From NCBI RefSeq assembly GCF_963259705.1, contig NC_081842.1:63562787-63626786 (forward strand): a DNA stretch of 64,000 nucleotides, in the 5' to 3' direction. Made by a program: the position numbers and the translations under genes. Under the pieces are notes generated by a model. It saw only the letters and a program-made list of their open reading frames with translations. It was not told the DNA's origin and did no database searches. Of the stretch, positions 35,772 through 46,489 are shown piece after piece (the stretch's first letter is position 1; the number at the start of each line of letters is the position of its first letter). The stretch comes from Myotis daubentonii. Lineage: Eukaryota; Chordata; Mammalia; Chiroptera; Vespertilionidae.

Positions 35772-36134
35772 TAGTTAGGGTAGTGCTAGCTGCTGTAACA
35801 GAGAGTTCATTTCTAGCGCACCTCAAATCTAAAACCAGTTAGACTTACTACTCTCCTCTAAGCAGTGATTCTGCCTTTTTTTTTTTTTTCTGTGTAGTTT
35901 TATCACTTTCCATGTAACTCCTAAGGTTGCCATGGTAGGAGAAAAACCATTGAAAATCCCACAAGACAAAAACAGAGGAAACACTTTCTCTTACATTCCA
36001 TTGGCAAGTACTCAACCATATATCCAAGCCTGATCACAGAGAAGGCTAGGAAATGTAGGTTAGTTGTGTTCCCAAGAAGAGGACATGGGTTCAGGGACCA
36101 AATAGCAGCCTTTCCCATACTGCTCTATAATCAG
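35772..36134. other. unique sequence, nothing recognised
   Basis: It contains a poly(T) run at about 35878-35889 but no named repeat. Confidence 0.4.
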
Positions 36135-36215
36135 AACCTAGAATAGCCTTCAGCACAAAATAGATGTTCAAAAAATAGCTGTTGAAAGAATTTTTGAATG
36201 AATGAATATAATTTA
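36135..36215 (+). repeat. L2 LINE 3' terminus
   Basis: Short sense L2 end: 'cttcagcacaaaatagatgt', 'agctgttgaaagaa' and 'ttgaatgaatgaa'. Confidence 0.55.
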
Positions 36216-37436
36216 CCCTTTTTAACTCTCTCACAATTCTATAGGTTAAATAATTAAGTGTGAACTGCTTATTGAAATAGAAATGAGATTTCATTATGTT
36301 CCCATCTTTAAAGAGAGGCTTATGACTCTCCAGCTCATTTGGCTTTTCTTTCCTCTGAGCAATGATCCTTAACTGAAAATAACGTGATTTTTATGAAACT
36401 TCGTTTTCGTGAAAGTGAGGTTAATTAGAGCTGTCTGTTCTTCCTTCCCGTTCCTCCAAGTTCTCATAACAAGACTTGGCTACATGAAAATTTTCCTCAC
36501 CATCATGACACAAGATCACAATTCATACCGCAGAATATTAATTATCTGTATTTTGCATATACAGGTATGAGTATGACTGTTATTTTATATTTAAAATGTA
36601 ATCCAGGAGACACACTGAGCCTGAATAAAAGATATGAATCTATCCTAGTGTCTGAATATCCATAGCAGTCCATTGGACGAGCCCCTCTGATTCTTAACCA
36701 AACTCATTTGCAGGAGTTTCTGTGTTTGTTTCTTTTGTTTGTTTGTTTTCAGTTTTTCCACCTATGCTCTCTGACTACATGTCAAATCCAATCCTTTGTT
36801 TTTTGTCTTTAACTGTGCCAAGAGAACAGCAGGTGCATGTCTTCAGAATAACAACTGTGTGGTACAACAGCTGCCTGGGGCCTGGCTCCCTGCCTTCAAC
36901 ACCTTCCAGGCTCTAGCCTTTGAAACACAGTCCTTTGTAAGTGTTCAGTCCTCCTCCCACCTTGCTCTCTGCAAATCCTGTCTTTGCTTATCAGCAGCAT
37001 AGACTCTGGTCAGGTGGCAGATTATACTTTTTTTTTTAATTTTTCCCACAGGAAGTGAGAATAAGATAGATACAAACTATTAATTTGGGGTCATCACAGA
37101 TTGGTAGAATAGTAGAAAATAGGTACCTAAGCAAGTGACTGTCTAAGCTTCAGCATTTTCTTATGTATAATGGGGAGAATGGTGACTTTCTGTTGCATTA
37201 GTGTTAGAAAATGGATGTAAAGTTTCTGCTCTACAAGTTTTTTCCTCTTCCTTCATTCCACTGTACACTATTCCTCTATTGCTCCTTAATTTATTCCTAG
37301 CTGATAGAAATTTTATCCTCCTCCAATTATCAACATAGCATTTTATACTTCCATTATCCCATTATGAAATGAATTTATTTTAATGCAAAATCCTCATAAC
37401 TACCTTCCCTGTTCTAGCATGCTTCTTAAGCTGCAA
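36216..37436. other. unique sequence with a short MIR trace near 37,115-37,200
   Basis: Only a faint sense MIR piece ('caagtgactgtctaagcttc', 'gtataatggggagaatgg') was recognised. The remainder shows no gene or repeat. Confidence 0.4.
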
Positions 37437-37502
37437 GAGCTGTGCTGTCCAGTGCAGTGGTCTCTAGCCACATGTTGCTTTTGAGCATTGGAAATGTGGC
37501 TA

Positions 37503-37934
37503 TCCTATATAATAAAAGCCCAGTGACCAAAATGGTGAAACAACCAGAATGACCAGAGACCAGAATGATCACAGCCCCTCACCCCGGCTGGCCCCGCCCC
37601 TCCCAGGGCACAGTTAGGGGTGATCAGGCAGGCAGGTGAGCAGTTAGGGATGATCAGGCAGGCAGGTGAGTGGTTAGGGCAATGTGGCAGGCAGGCAGAA
37701 GCAGTTAGGGGAGATGAGGCAGGCAGGGTGTGGTTAGGGGTGATCAGGCAGGCAGGCAGGCAAGCCATTAGGAACCAGCAGTCCCAGATTGCAAGAGGGA
37801 TGTCCAACTGCCAGTTTAGGCCTGATCTGCAAGCCTAAAGGTCCCAGATTACGAGAGGGTGCAGGCCCAGCTGAGGGACTCCCTTTTCCCCTCCCCCCAC
37901 CCCTGTGCACAAATTTCATGCCCCGGGCCTCTAG
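37503..37934 (+). mobile_element. HeliBat-type non-autonomous Helitron, copy 3
   Basis: It starts TCCTATATAATAAAAGCC after an A (37502) and ends 'cgggcctctag' before a T (37935). A palindromic 'gtgcacaaatttcatgc' lies near the 3' end. The middle, at about 37613-37775, is a tandem array of units around 'agttaggggtgatcaggcag' with variable GGCA runs. Frames of 60-100 codons in it are products of the array. It is inserted into the ancient hAT element. Confidence 0.9.
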
Positions 37935-37990
37935 TTCTAAATAAAGACGTGCCTGAAGTGTAAAACCAGACTTTTTAAAGACTTCCTATA

Positions 37991-38207
37991 GCGCTAACCG
38001 GTTTGGCTCAGTGGATAGAGAGTTGGCCTGTGGACTCAAGGGTCCCAGGTTCGATTCCAGTCAAGGGCATGTACATGGGTTGCGGGCACATTCCCAGTGG
38101 GGGGTGTGCAGGAGGCAGCTGGTCGATGTTTCTCTCTCATTGATGTTTCTAACTCTCTTTCCCTCTCCCTTCCTGTCTGTAAAAAATCAATAAAATATAT
38201 TTAAAAA
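37991..38207 (+). mobile_element. VES-type SINE inside the ancient hAT element
   Basis: Full-length sense VES SINE with A box, B box and A-rich tail. Perfect 14-bp target duplications, aaagacttcctata, lie at 37977-37990 and 38208-38221. Confidence 0.93.
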
Positions 38208-38370
38208 AAAGACTTCCTATAAAAATGTAGAATGGCTTATTAATGGTTTGTGTTGATTATATCTTGATATAATAGTCCTTCAGATACATTGGATTACATA
38301 AAATATATTATTAAAATTATTTCCACCTGTTCATTTTTCATTTTTTAAACGTACTAGGAAATTTAAAATC

Positions 38371-38587
38371 AGCCCAGCCGGCATGGCTCAGTGGTTGAGC
38401 ATCAACCTATGAACCAGGAGGTCACAATTCCCAGTCAGGGCACATGCCTGGGTTTCGGGCTTGATCCCTGGTAGGGGGAATACAGGAGGCAGCCAATCAA
38501 TGATTCTCTCTCATCATTGATGTTTCAATCTCTCTCTCCCTCTCCCTTCCTCTCTGAAATCATTAAAAATATATTTAAAAAAAATAA
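38371..38587 (+). mobile_element. divergent VES-related SINE
   Basis: An older relative of the VES SINEs. It has 'ggcatggctcagtggttgag' in place of the usual A-box region and 'tgaaccaggaggtcac' in place of the young-copy 'ctgcggactgaa..ggtcc'. A VES-like CT-rich body and A-rich tail follow. It shares the tail architecture but belongs to another subfamily. Confidence 0.8.
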
Positions 38588-38639
38588 AGCATATGGCTGA
38601 CATTTGTGACTTGCATTGTACTTCAATTGGAAATCACTG

Positions 38640-38955
38640 TAATGGAAATATCTCTGACTCAAATGCCGAATTCCAAATTTCTCCTCTCCCCTCAACTCAG
38701 TGTTTCTCCTTCCAACTCTTCCACTTTCAGGCAGATCTGTTCCTTTTTCTTCCCCATCTGTCCCTCTTGCTTTACACCCTTTCTAAAGCAAGAGGATAGA
38801 AATGCCATTTTAATCTTCTAAAAATCATTTATCTTGATTGTGTATGAAAAACAGAAGTGGCTAAGCAACCTAACCCTAGCCACTTAGCTAGAATAAAGAA
38901 CTTGACTCTGAGTTCTTCTGACCTTTAAAAATTCTGTAAATACGAATTTGTCAGA
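38640..38955. other. unique sequence, nothing recognised
   Basis: A pyrimidine-rich stretch with two overlapping chance frames of about 70 codons. Confidence 0.4.
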
Positions 38956-38959
38956 AAAG

Positions 38960-39150
38960 CAAAAAAGACTTGGTTTTGGATTCAGATTATATAGATTCAG
39001 ATTCTCATTCTGCATTAACTTGAATGTATAACCTTAGGTAAGTCTCTCAGACTCTCTGAATTAGTTTTCTCAATGATAAGTATATATTTGGATATGAAAA
39101 TTGGTTTTAAATTATGTAAAGTGCCTGACATATAACGAGTTTTTAATAAG
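38960..39150 (+). repeat. MIR SINE
   Basis: Sense MIR blocks: 'tggttttggattcagattat', 'gtataaccttaggtaagtct', 'agtgcctgacatataacgag' and 'ttttaataagtgg'. Confidence 0.65.
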
Positions 39151-40425
39151 TGGTCCAAATATTATTTCACATGACAAATCATACTGCTAAATAATTTACT
39201 GGGACTAGGACCATGGATTGGGGCCAATACTGGGGACATAAAAAACCCACCAACCTTTTATAAGTCAGCCTCTTCATCTCTTATGCTTCAACACCATAAT
39301 TTCTACTTCCATTCATATTTTATTATGGGCCTTATTTTCAATATATGCTTATTAAAAATATCCATAAAACTTTGATGATAATACCAAGATGTAAAGAACA
39401 TTAAAAATATAATTCCAAAGGTTAAAAAAAACCCTCTTAGTCCATAATTTAAAGATTATATTTAATCATAGGAGGTAACTAGTTCCATGGTCTTTAAAAA
39501 AAAAAAGACACAATTTTCCAGGGAACATGTTGATTCTTCACATCCCTCACATTCAGAAACATGAATAGATTGAGCTTCTCCAAAATTAGTATGGCTGTAG
39601 TTCAAGAAATGCAGCATAACTTCCAAAAAGTAGGAGAAAAGAAGTTTTAATGGTCTGAACTCTAGAAATGGAAATGTGAGAAAGGTTTTATTCTTCAAAG
39701 TGCCTTAGGAGTCATTTGAGCAGGTTATGGAATCTTTGACTTTAAATATAACATTCTACTTTTCAAGCTATCTGTATGTATGGTATTAGTATTCTAGCTG
39801 ACTGCTCGATGAGGAAAGTAGACATGATAGAAACTAAGGCAGGATTCTTATGTATCTCACACGGGTCAAAGAAACCTGAGACCTGCTGCTGGAATTCTGG
39901 ATTCATTGTTGCTAATTGAGTTTTCGGGCCATGGCCTCCAGGAAAGGCTGCTATGGACTGGTGATTTCTGAGCCCAGGAAGTCCAAATTCTCGTAGGTTC
40001 TTTCCATTTACCCTCTTTATCCTAACATTCAGAGCTTCTCTGCCAAGATTAACTGCGGAAAAGTAGCCCATTTTAAGAGGTAATGAGACTGGAAGGTCAA
40101 TAAAGGCATATCTCTTCATTTGAGCCTCATATGATCCTGCTGAGATAAAATAGACTTGTGACCCAAAGAAGCCAGCTTCAATTGTGCCTCAAACATGAAA
40201 GTCTTTAGAGGTGGAACCAGTTTTGAAATGATATTTTTAAAAATTATTGCCAAAGCCCTTTGTGGGCCACAAGCATTACCTCGGTGGTGTGGTAAGTTGC
40301 GGATAGTCCATAGATTGTAGGATAAACAGAACGGGCCTGAATACTTGTTGAATCTTGCAAACAACAGTTTGTGAAGGCCCATGATGACATTTGAACTCTT
40401 TACTTTCAACACAAAATAAACTCTT
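39151..40425. other. unique sequence, nothing recognised
   Basis: Antisense frames of 118 and 98 codons at 39763-40412 abut each other but show no motif, family resemblance or splice structure. They are left uncalled. Confidence 0.4.
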
Positions 40426-40429
40426 GGGA

Positions 40430-40655
40430 TTCCTTAAGGCCCAGTTGAAATATGACCTATACTTGAAGCTTGTCACTCCCCTGCCACACACTTAATATCA
40501 GCTACCACAGCACTTTGCACTTATTTGTCTTTGGGAGACTGTAATTATTTTTACATGTGTTTGTTTCTCCAAATAAAGCACAGGGTCTCCAAAAGCAAGA
40601 TTTCTTCACTTGTCTTTATATCCTTGTGCCACACACAGCGAGTGCCTAGAGTGGG
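40430..40655 (+). repeat. L2 LINE 3' fragment
   Basis: Sense L2 tail: 'ttaaggcccagttgaaatat', 'acagcactttgcacttattt', 'tctttgggagactgtaatt' and 'gccacacacagcgagtgcc'. Confidence 0.65.
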
Positions 40656-40821
40656 GCAGTTTTGCCCACCGTTTTGAATGGGTGTGTGCTTTTTCTGAGA
40701 GCCAAGGCTGATATGGCTGGATCAATCAATTGGTAAAGTGATCATATTCCTCCCCATACAATTGTCTTTTTAAAATATATTCACAGGAAAGTATAGGTGC
40801 CCTTAAGAAATTTCAAGTTGT

Positions 40822-41011
40822 CTTTTTTTATTACTGATTTTAGAGAGAAGTGAGAGTCAGAGACTGAGGGAGACAGAGATATCAATTTGTTGTTCCACTT
40901 ATTTATGCATTCATTGGTTGATTCTTGTATGTGCCCTGACCAGGGATCAAAACTCCAATCTTGATGTATGGAGACAATGCTTTAACCAACAGAGCTACCG
41001 GGCCAGAGCAG
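40822..41011 (-). mobile_element. old VES-related tRNA SINE (antisense)
   Basis: An antisense tRNA-derived SINE of an older bat subfamily: T-rich tail, 'ttagagagaagtgagag', 'ttcattggttgattcttgta', 'gccctgaccagggatcaaaa' and head 'agctaccgggccagagc'. More diverged than the young copies. Confidence 0.75.
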
Positions 41012-41191
41012 CTTTAATTGCCTTTGCAGAAAGGTACTTAGTGAGAGAGGAGCACATTTTCCAGGTAATGATTTTTTCCCCTTCAGTTGACATTAAGCAG
41101 AACAGCCATTTTGACTTCATTTTAATGGAGCTGAAGACAGCCATCTTTCAGTGATCCCTATTAGAATCATTGTAGAAAATTGATACCCATA

Positions 41192-41403
41192 CTTTTTAAA
41201 AAATGTATTTATATTGATTTCAAAGAGAGGAAGAGAGAGAGAGAAATAGAAACATAGCTGAGAGAGAATCATGAATCAGCTGCCTCCTGCATGACCCCTA
41301 CTGGGAATCAAGCCTGCAGGTATATGTCCTGACTGGAAATCAAACCAGTGATCTTTTGGTGCAAAGGACTATGCTCAATCCACTGAGCCACACTGGGTCC
41401 GGC
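41192..41403 (-). mobile_element. VES-related SINE (antisense), older copy
   Basis: Antisense SINE with 'gagaggaagagagagagag', 'ctgcctcctgcatgacccct' and head 'cactgagccacactgggtcc'. It carries a CTCF-like core at 41292-41304, matching 12 of 13 positions. No convincing target duplication remains. Confidence 0.8.
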
Positions 41404-41834
41404 AAAACTGGTAACTTTTCAATTGCAAACTACAGAGTAAAGGAATTTTAAATGATTCATCAGTTTAGCTATTTCCATGTTTGGTTATTTTTCAGTTTTC
41501 TTTTTCCACTACTGCTGCTTTTGGTTACCATGAAAATGTTTAATTCTAATGTTTCTTTGAGTGTTTCTTCTTTCTAAGTCTTTATCTTTTACCACCTTAA
41601 GTTCCTTTAGTATAGGGCTTAATTGTTGCCATCTATGTGATGTATTTTCAGAATAATAGGGAAGGACTTTGTAATCCTCCTTTTATGTTCCAAATAGCTT
41701 ATTGATGCTTGAATTTATAAAAGAAGAGTCATTTCTTTGGCTTAAGACTTGAAAATTTATTATTAGGTAATCTTTTATAATAGGTATAACATTTTCCTTC
41801 CTTTAACCTGTATGAACCAATGTGCCACTATATA
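41404..41834. other. unique sequence, nothing recognised
   Basis: No repeat or gene was recognised. It ends at the TATA target of the Tc1 element. Confidence 0.4.
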
Positions 41835-43013
41835 CACTGAGTGGCCAGATTATTATGACCACCTGACATTTGTAGGCAGATTAGCTATAATTTCACACTG
41901 AAGTTGCTAGAGGGCCAGACCATTATAAATAGGGAAGCAGGTTGTTTACCATGACAGTAGAAGTAATTTTTTTATGAAGATATAGGTAAACAAGGTGATT
42001 TAACAGCCTTTGAATACATATACTGAGTGGCCAGATTATTATGACCACCTGATGTTTGTGGGCAAATTAGCTGTACACTGCATCTTATGAGATATGGAAG
42101 CTGAAGGCCTGTTCGAACACCTTTGCTGTCTGCAGTTACCAAGATAAAATGTCTCCAATTCGCACAGGAACACAAGGATTGGACAGTTGAGCATTGGAAA
42201 AAAGTCATGTGGTCTGATGAATCATGTTTCCAGTTGCATCATGCAGATGACAGAGTGAGAATTTGGTGGAAACATCATGAAAGCATACACCCCACATGCA
42301 TAAGTACAACCCTTCAAGCTGGTGGGGGCAGTGTTATGGTTTGGGGCATGTTTTCCTGGCATGATTTGGGCCCTTTAATTCATGTGGAACAACGTCTGAA
42401 TAGCACAACATACCAGAGTATCATTGCTGAGCAAGTTCATCCTATCATGTTGATGGTATATATCCCAATGGAGATGGCTTCTTCCAACAAGACAGTGTGC
42501 CATTCCACGGTGCTTGTATTGTGCAGGAGTGGTTTCAAGAACATGAGGAAGACTTTACCTTGCTTAGGTGGCCCCCACAATCACTAGATCTCAATCCAAT
42601 TGAGCATCTGTGGGATGAATTTAAAAGAGCCATCAGGCAGCTGGTTCCACAACCATCAAATTTCACAGAACTGGACAGTGCTATTCATCAGGCATGGTGT
42701 CAGATTCCTCGCATCACCTTTCAACATCTCATGGAGTCAATGCCAAGAAGAATCGCCGCAGTATTGAAGGCCAAAGGTGGCCCAATGAACTACTGATGGG
42801 GTGGTCATAATAATCTGGCCACTCACGTTCAAATATATCCCACGTTCAACGGCTGTTAAATCACATTGTTTACCCATATTTTCAGAAAAAAATCACTTCT
42901 ACTGTCGTGGTAAACAACCTGCTTCCCTATTTATAATGGTCTGGCCCTCTAGCAACTTCAGCGCAAAATTATAGCTAATTTGTCTACAAATGTCAGGTGG
43001 TCATGATAATCTG

Positions 43014-43015
<2 letters not shown>
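41835..43015 (+). mobile_element. degenerate Tc1-like element with about 200-bp inverted repeats
   Basis: The left inverted repeat covers about 41835-42050 and the right about 42815-43015. Both read from the tip 'gtggccagattattatgacc' inward through 'gctagagggccagaccatta' and 'gaagcaggttgtttacca'. Within each arm the tip sequence recurs about 185 bp inward, an IR/DR layout like that of fish Tc1 elements. The interior encodes the C-terminal two-thirds of a Tc1 transposase, broken by a frameshift. A TATA run flanks the left tip, as expected for TA insertion. The right tip is lost into a microsatellite. Confidence 0.9.
42123..42796 (+). pseudogene. broken Tc1-like (DD34E-type) transposase
   Basis: The product would have cut and rejoined element ends at TA sites. 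The visible part covers the DDE catalytic domain only: KVMWSDESCF holds the first Asp, followed by the GGGSVMVWG core. A shift from one frame to another at about 42447-42465 then brings in FFQQDS with the second Asp and SLDLNPIEHLWDE with the family-conserved DLNPIE and presumed third acid. The protein ends KAKGGPMNY at 42796. The N-terminal helix-turn-helix DNA-binding domains, roughly 110 residues in relatives, are missing, because the left inverted repeat abuts the catalytic domain. The copy cannot make active enzyme. Confidence 0.9.
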
Positions 43016-43092
<77 letters not shown>

Positions 43093-43119
43093 TTATGTTG
43101 ATATATATATGTCTTATGT

Positions 43120-43179
<60 letters not shown>
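43016..43179. repeat. (CT)n-(TA)n compound microsatellite
   Basis: About 20 CT units run straight out of the Tc1 right end into TA arrays. The TA is interrupted twice by the unit 'gtcttatgttga', so a longer unit has itself duplicated. The antisense and sense Tyr/Ile-rich frames are artefacts. Confidence 0.95.
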
Positions 43180-43181
<2 letters not shown>

Positions 43182-43762
43182 TATGTCCCCTACTAGATTA
43201 TGAGCACATTAAAAATTAAAATCAGGGTTATTTCTTCTTTATCTTTATACATCCTACTTTTTTCAGCTACATATTTTCAGGTGGATAAAATGTTGGTAAG
43301 AGATGATGTGCATAAACCCACTGTAAGGTCAGATTAAATTACCAATTATTTGGGCTAAAATCAGAATTCCACAAAGCAGGAGAAATTTCAGGCTACTGAG
43401 CACATCTCTTCCCTAATAGGTGACACACAGCTGCTGGTGTCACCTGGCTTCAAAAGTTCCTAGTGGATCTGAGCCCTTTTGCCTTGCTGTATCACAATCT
43501 TTCCCCCTTGGGGCTTACATAATAATGACATAGAACTGATGCAGATTATCTTTTTTACTAAGGCTCACACTGATGAGAGGGTTTTCAAGACTGGACTTTC
43601 CCATTTCTTATATCAGAGAAGTAGGAGAGGAAAGTTGTGTGGATGCCCAGGCAACCTAAGCCCTACATACATCTCTGTCTCCAGCTCTGCAACCTCTCAG
43701 AAGGCCCGTTTCCCTGTACCAGCACAATCCCATATACATGTTGTTATTCCATAAAAAAAATT

Positions 43763-43763
<1 letters not shown>
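43180..43763. other. unique sequence, nothing recognised
   Basis: No repeat or gene signature beyond the flanking microsatellites. Confidence 0.4.

Positions 43764-43813
<50 letters not shown>
43764..43813. repeat. (CA)n microsatellite
   Basis: About 25 uninterrupted AC units. Confidence 0.97.
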
Positions 43814-43854
43814 AGAGATTGAGGAAGAGGAAAGGAAATTAGTCATAGAGTCCA

Positions 43855-43985
43855 TGTTCTTATTCACATAGAGAAGGAAAAGGAGTGAATGACAGCCAGG
43901 TCAAGTAACATGTCTTTGGTCACACAGCTAGTAAATGAAAGAACCAGGTTCTTCAAACCCAGGGTGGTCCAGCTGCAAAACCTGC
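43855..43985 (-). repeat. MIR SINE fragment (antisense)
   Basis: Antisense MIR phrases: 'caggtcaagtaacatgtct', 'ggtcacacagctagtaaat' and 'aaccaggttcttcaaaccca'. Confidence 0.6.
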
Positions 43986-45475
43986 TAGTTTTCCAACACA
44001 CAGTACTTCTTCATCAGTCATATGTCTAATAGTGGAAATACTCCATTCAGTGCTTTTAATATTTAAAAATAATAAAAAAATGATTGTCTGCATTCTTTTC
44101 TTTCTACTCTCGAAACTTAGTCTGACTTTCTTTTTCCCGTTTGGTTGATTTTCTTTTCTTTAATTCAGCCCTTTTGTCCATCTCCCCTTTTTTTCCTCCT
44201 TCTGCTTATTCATATCTTCCTTCTTCCTCATCCTTTGTCTGTTTTCCACTCTCTCTTTTCCAATTCCATTAATGAAAGAAGATAATAACTTGTGAATTCA
44301 AGTGGAACTTCATTTCTGAAACTGCACACTCATGCTGGAACCCATTAAGCTCGATAGCGAGAAATGAGAGAAATCATAATTATCAGGCCACTAAAATACA
44401 TGAAACATAAAATTTGTCAGGGAAAGTAATTGAAATTATTGGAGCAGTGGGTTTGGTGCTGAGCAGACCCTCAGTGATAATGGAAAGGTCACGGGTGATG
44501 TTTAGCAATGCTGATGAGGTCCAAGGTGACTCCGCACCACTACAGTCAGCACATTTATGCTCAGTATATTATTGTGCTAATCCATCTCTGGTAGTTGAGA
44601 GAACAGTGGGGTCTGGGGAACCCTTCAATTGCCCAGAAAATCAGGTACAGAGGACTTGTTATTTTTTTCACTTCTTTAATGTTTTTTCCCCCCTTACTTT
44701 TTCTCATTCTGTTTTCTTTTCTCTCCTTGGACGTTTTCATCTTCTCATTTCACTCTTCCTAGTATTCTTTCTTCCTTTACATTTTTTTCTCTATTCTTTC
44801 CCATTCATTCTTCTGAGTGCTATTTTCTTTTTTAATATCATCTAAAATCATTCGGCAGTTTGTCTGAGTGGTATGTGAATTGTGTTTCTCATCCATGGCG
44901 ACTCTGTAACCCGAGGATCAGAACCTGCCTGCCCTTGATCCAGGCTGCCTGCCACTGAGATTAAACCGTACTCCACATCTGCCCATCCAGATGTTCCCGC
45001 CAGCATCATTCCCAAACAAATGCTGTTACTATGCTTGTTCAGCTGATGTCATCTGAACAGATATCAATATGCCGGGAAGAGAAATAAACAATTCTCACAC
45101 TGTCAACCTTAGAATTCTGAATGTGTCTCTGACCTCAGCAAGTTAAGAATGTTACATAGTCAGGGCTGCTTATATATGGTGCTTATGGTATAAGGGCTGA
45201 GACACAGAAAATAACATCTGGGAGGAGTAGCCGTTCATATGAGGTAAACCAAAATATCCAGGCCATGACGGTGAGACATTTTTGACAAAGCTACTTGAAT
45301 CATCATGGAAAAATGTTAAGAGCCACCATAGCTGGTTGTAACAGTAGGCAGAATAAGTGTATAGATAACTAACGTTAATTGATGGTCGCCTTGTGACTTT
45401 GTATCTTTTTCATATCATTTTTATGGCGATTTGTATTTACATCCCCTTTTAGCACTTTCAGAAATTTTGTTTGAT
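43986..45475. other. unique block, possible conserved non-coding sequence
   Basis: No transposon was recognised. Two parts look like old constrained sequence: 44330-44560, and 44850-45130. The second retains several CpGs ('catggcgactctgtaacccg', 'atatgccgggaag') in a CpG-poor region. A pyrimidine-rich tract at 44660-44830 creates a chance 143-codon frame. Conservation is inferred. Confidence 0.3.
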
Positions 45476-45479
45476 CCCT

Positions 45480-45565
45480 GCATCTGGAAAGTATGGAATC
45501 TATTAATGTCCCTATCATATGGGTGAAGAAACTGAGGCTCTGAAAGGTTAAATGATATACACACT
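45480..45565 (-). repeat. MIR/L2 fragment (antisense)
   Basis: A short piece with 'gggtgaagaaactgaggctc' and 'tgaaaggttaaatgatatac'. Confidence 0.5.
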
Positions 45566-45930
45566 GTCCCTTGACTAGTGAACAACAGATAACTGTCCAT
45601 TATCCTTTATTTCTGTGAGCTTTCCACACTGTTTAGGTCCAATACTGTTGTTATAAAATTTATGAGTTGGGTTATAATGACATCTTGGTTCTTCAAGAAG
45701 AGTTTAATGACCTCATTTGGAGAGTTCTATATTGTAGTTACTGTATCTCAGTATATGGCTGACCAAAGCATAACTCCTCTGGCATCCATGCTGACACCTT
45801 ACCAGTGCCTAATCAGTGTATGAATGCAGGTCTCAAGCTTCCACTTTAAGTTTAGTCTCTGCTTAAATATTGTACAAATGAGTGGCTTCTGATTTTGTCC
45901 ATTTCATCATTGGGTAGCTCTAATTGTTAA
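45566..45930. other. unique sequence, nothing recognised
   Basis: No repeat or gene was recognised. Confidence 0.4.
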
Positions 45931-45932
45931 AA

Positions 45933-45974
45933 GTTTGTTTGTTTGTTTGTTTGTTTGTTTGTTTGTTTGTTTTT
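45933..45974. repeat. (GTTT)n microsatellite
   Basis: About ten GTTT units. No retroelement tail is evident beside it. Confidence 0.95.
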
Positions 45975-46134
45975 CTGTTGAGACAAAACCCATTGACATT
46001 CAATAGGATTCAAGCTTTTAGAACACTCAAAACAAATCATAGACAGTTATTGAGTTCATAAAATATCCAGCTTTATGCTGAGATGCTGGAGATCATCTCT
46101 TTCTTTTTCTACAATTATAGCTCAGGCAGGCTCC

Positions 46135-46355
46135 CTGCCCTAGTAGTTAAGAGTTGGGCTCTACAGTAAGACCATCTGGTTTCAAACTTGGCTCCATCCT
46201 GCTCTGCCCAAGGTTACTCTGGTTACCTGACCTCTATGTGCCTCACATTTTCTGTGTACAAAATGAGGAAAGCAATAGTACCACCACATTGGGTTTTCCC
46301 AGGAATAAATTACATCATGTGAAAAACTAGAAATATGGCCTGGGACTTATTAAGC
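46135..46355 (+). repeat. MIR SINE
   Basis: Sense MIR in order: 'gagttgggctctacagtaag', 'tggtttcaaacttggctcca', 'tacaaaatgaggaaagcaat' and 'tatggcctgggactta'. Confidence 0.7.
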
Positions 46356-46489
46356 AATACATTAAGATTTTTTATTATTATGGTGATGACAGTATTTCAG
46401 GATATCCAGACCCCCTTTATGTGCCTCTTACTGTCCTCCTCTCCAAATTAAAACCTCAGGTCCATTAGGTGGATTACTCATTCATTTAT

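Larger units (their letters stand above)
37437..38639. mobile_element. ancient hAT-Charlie element split by three later insertions
   Basis: Left part 37437-37502: 'tgtgctgtccagtgcagtgg', 'tctagccacatgttgc' and 'gcattggaaatgtggc'. Middle parts lie at 37935-37990 and 38222-38370, including 'ataaaatatattattaaaat', 'ccacctgttcattttt' and 'ctaggaaatttaaaat'. Right end about 38588-38639: 'acttgcattgtacttcaatt' then a decayed terminal repeat. These blocks run in the order of a common non-autonomous hAT-Charlie element with 'ctgtccaatagaa' ends. The exact MER name is uncertain. A Helitron and two SINEs interrupt it. Confidence 0.7.

Noticed and set aside
37613..37775. Regularly spaced repeats resembling a CRISPR array
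   Set aside because: The units are contiguous and degenerate without unique spacers, inside a eukaryotic Helitron.
37505..37838. Frames of 72 and 100 codons with repeated peptide units
   Set aside because: The repeated peptides are direct readings of the Helitron minisatellite, in both strands, so they are not proteins.
39763..40412. Two adjoining antisense frames of 118 and 98 codons
   Set aside because: They end in stops, have no motif in common with a known family and no splice signals that clearly join them.
42990..43196. Ser/Leu and Tyr/Ile repeat frame
   Set aside because: Pure product of the CT and TA microsatellite.
44414..44845. 143-codon plus-strand open frame
   Set aside because: Its second half is a Phe/Leu/Ser run encoded by a pyrimidine tract. 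No recognisable protein was seen.
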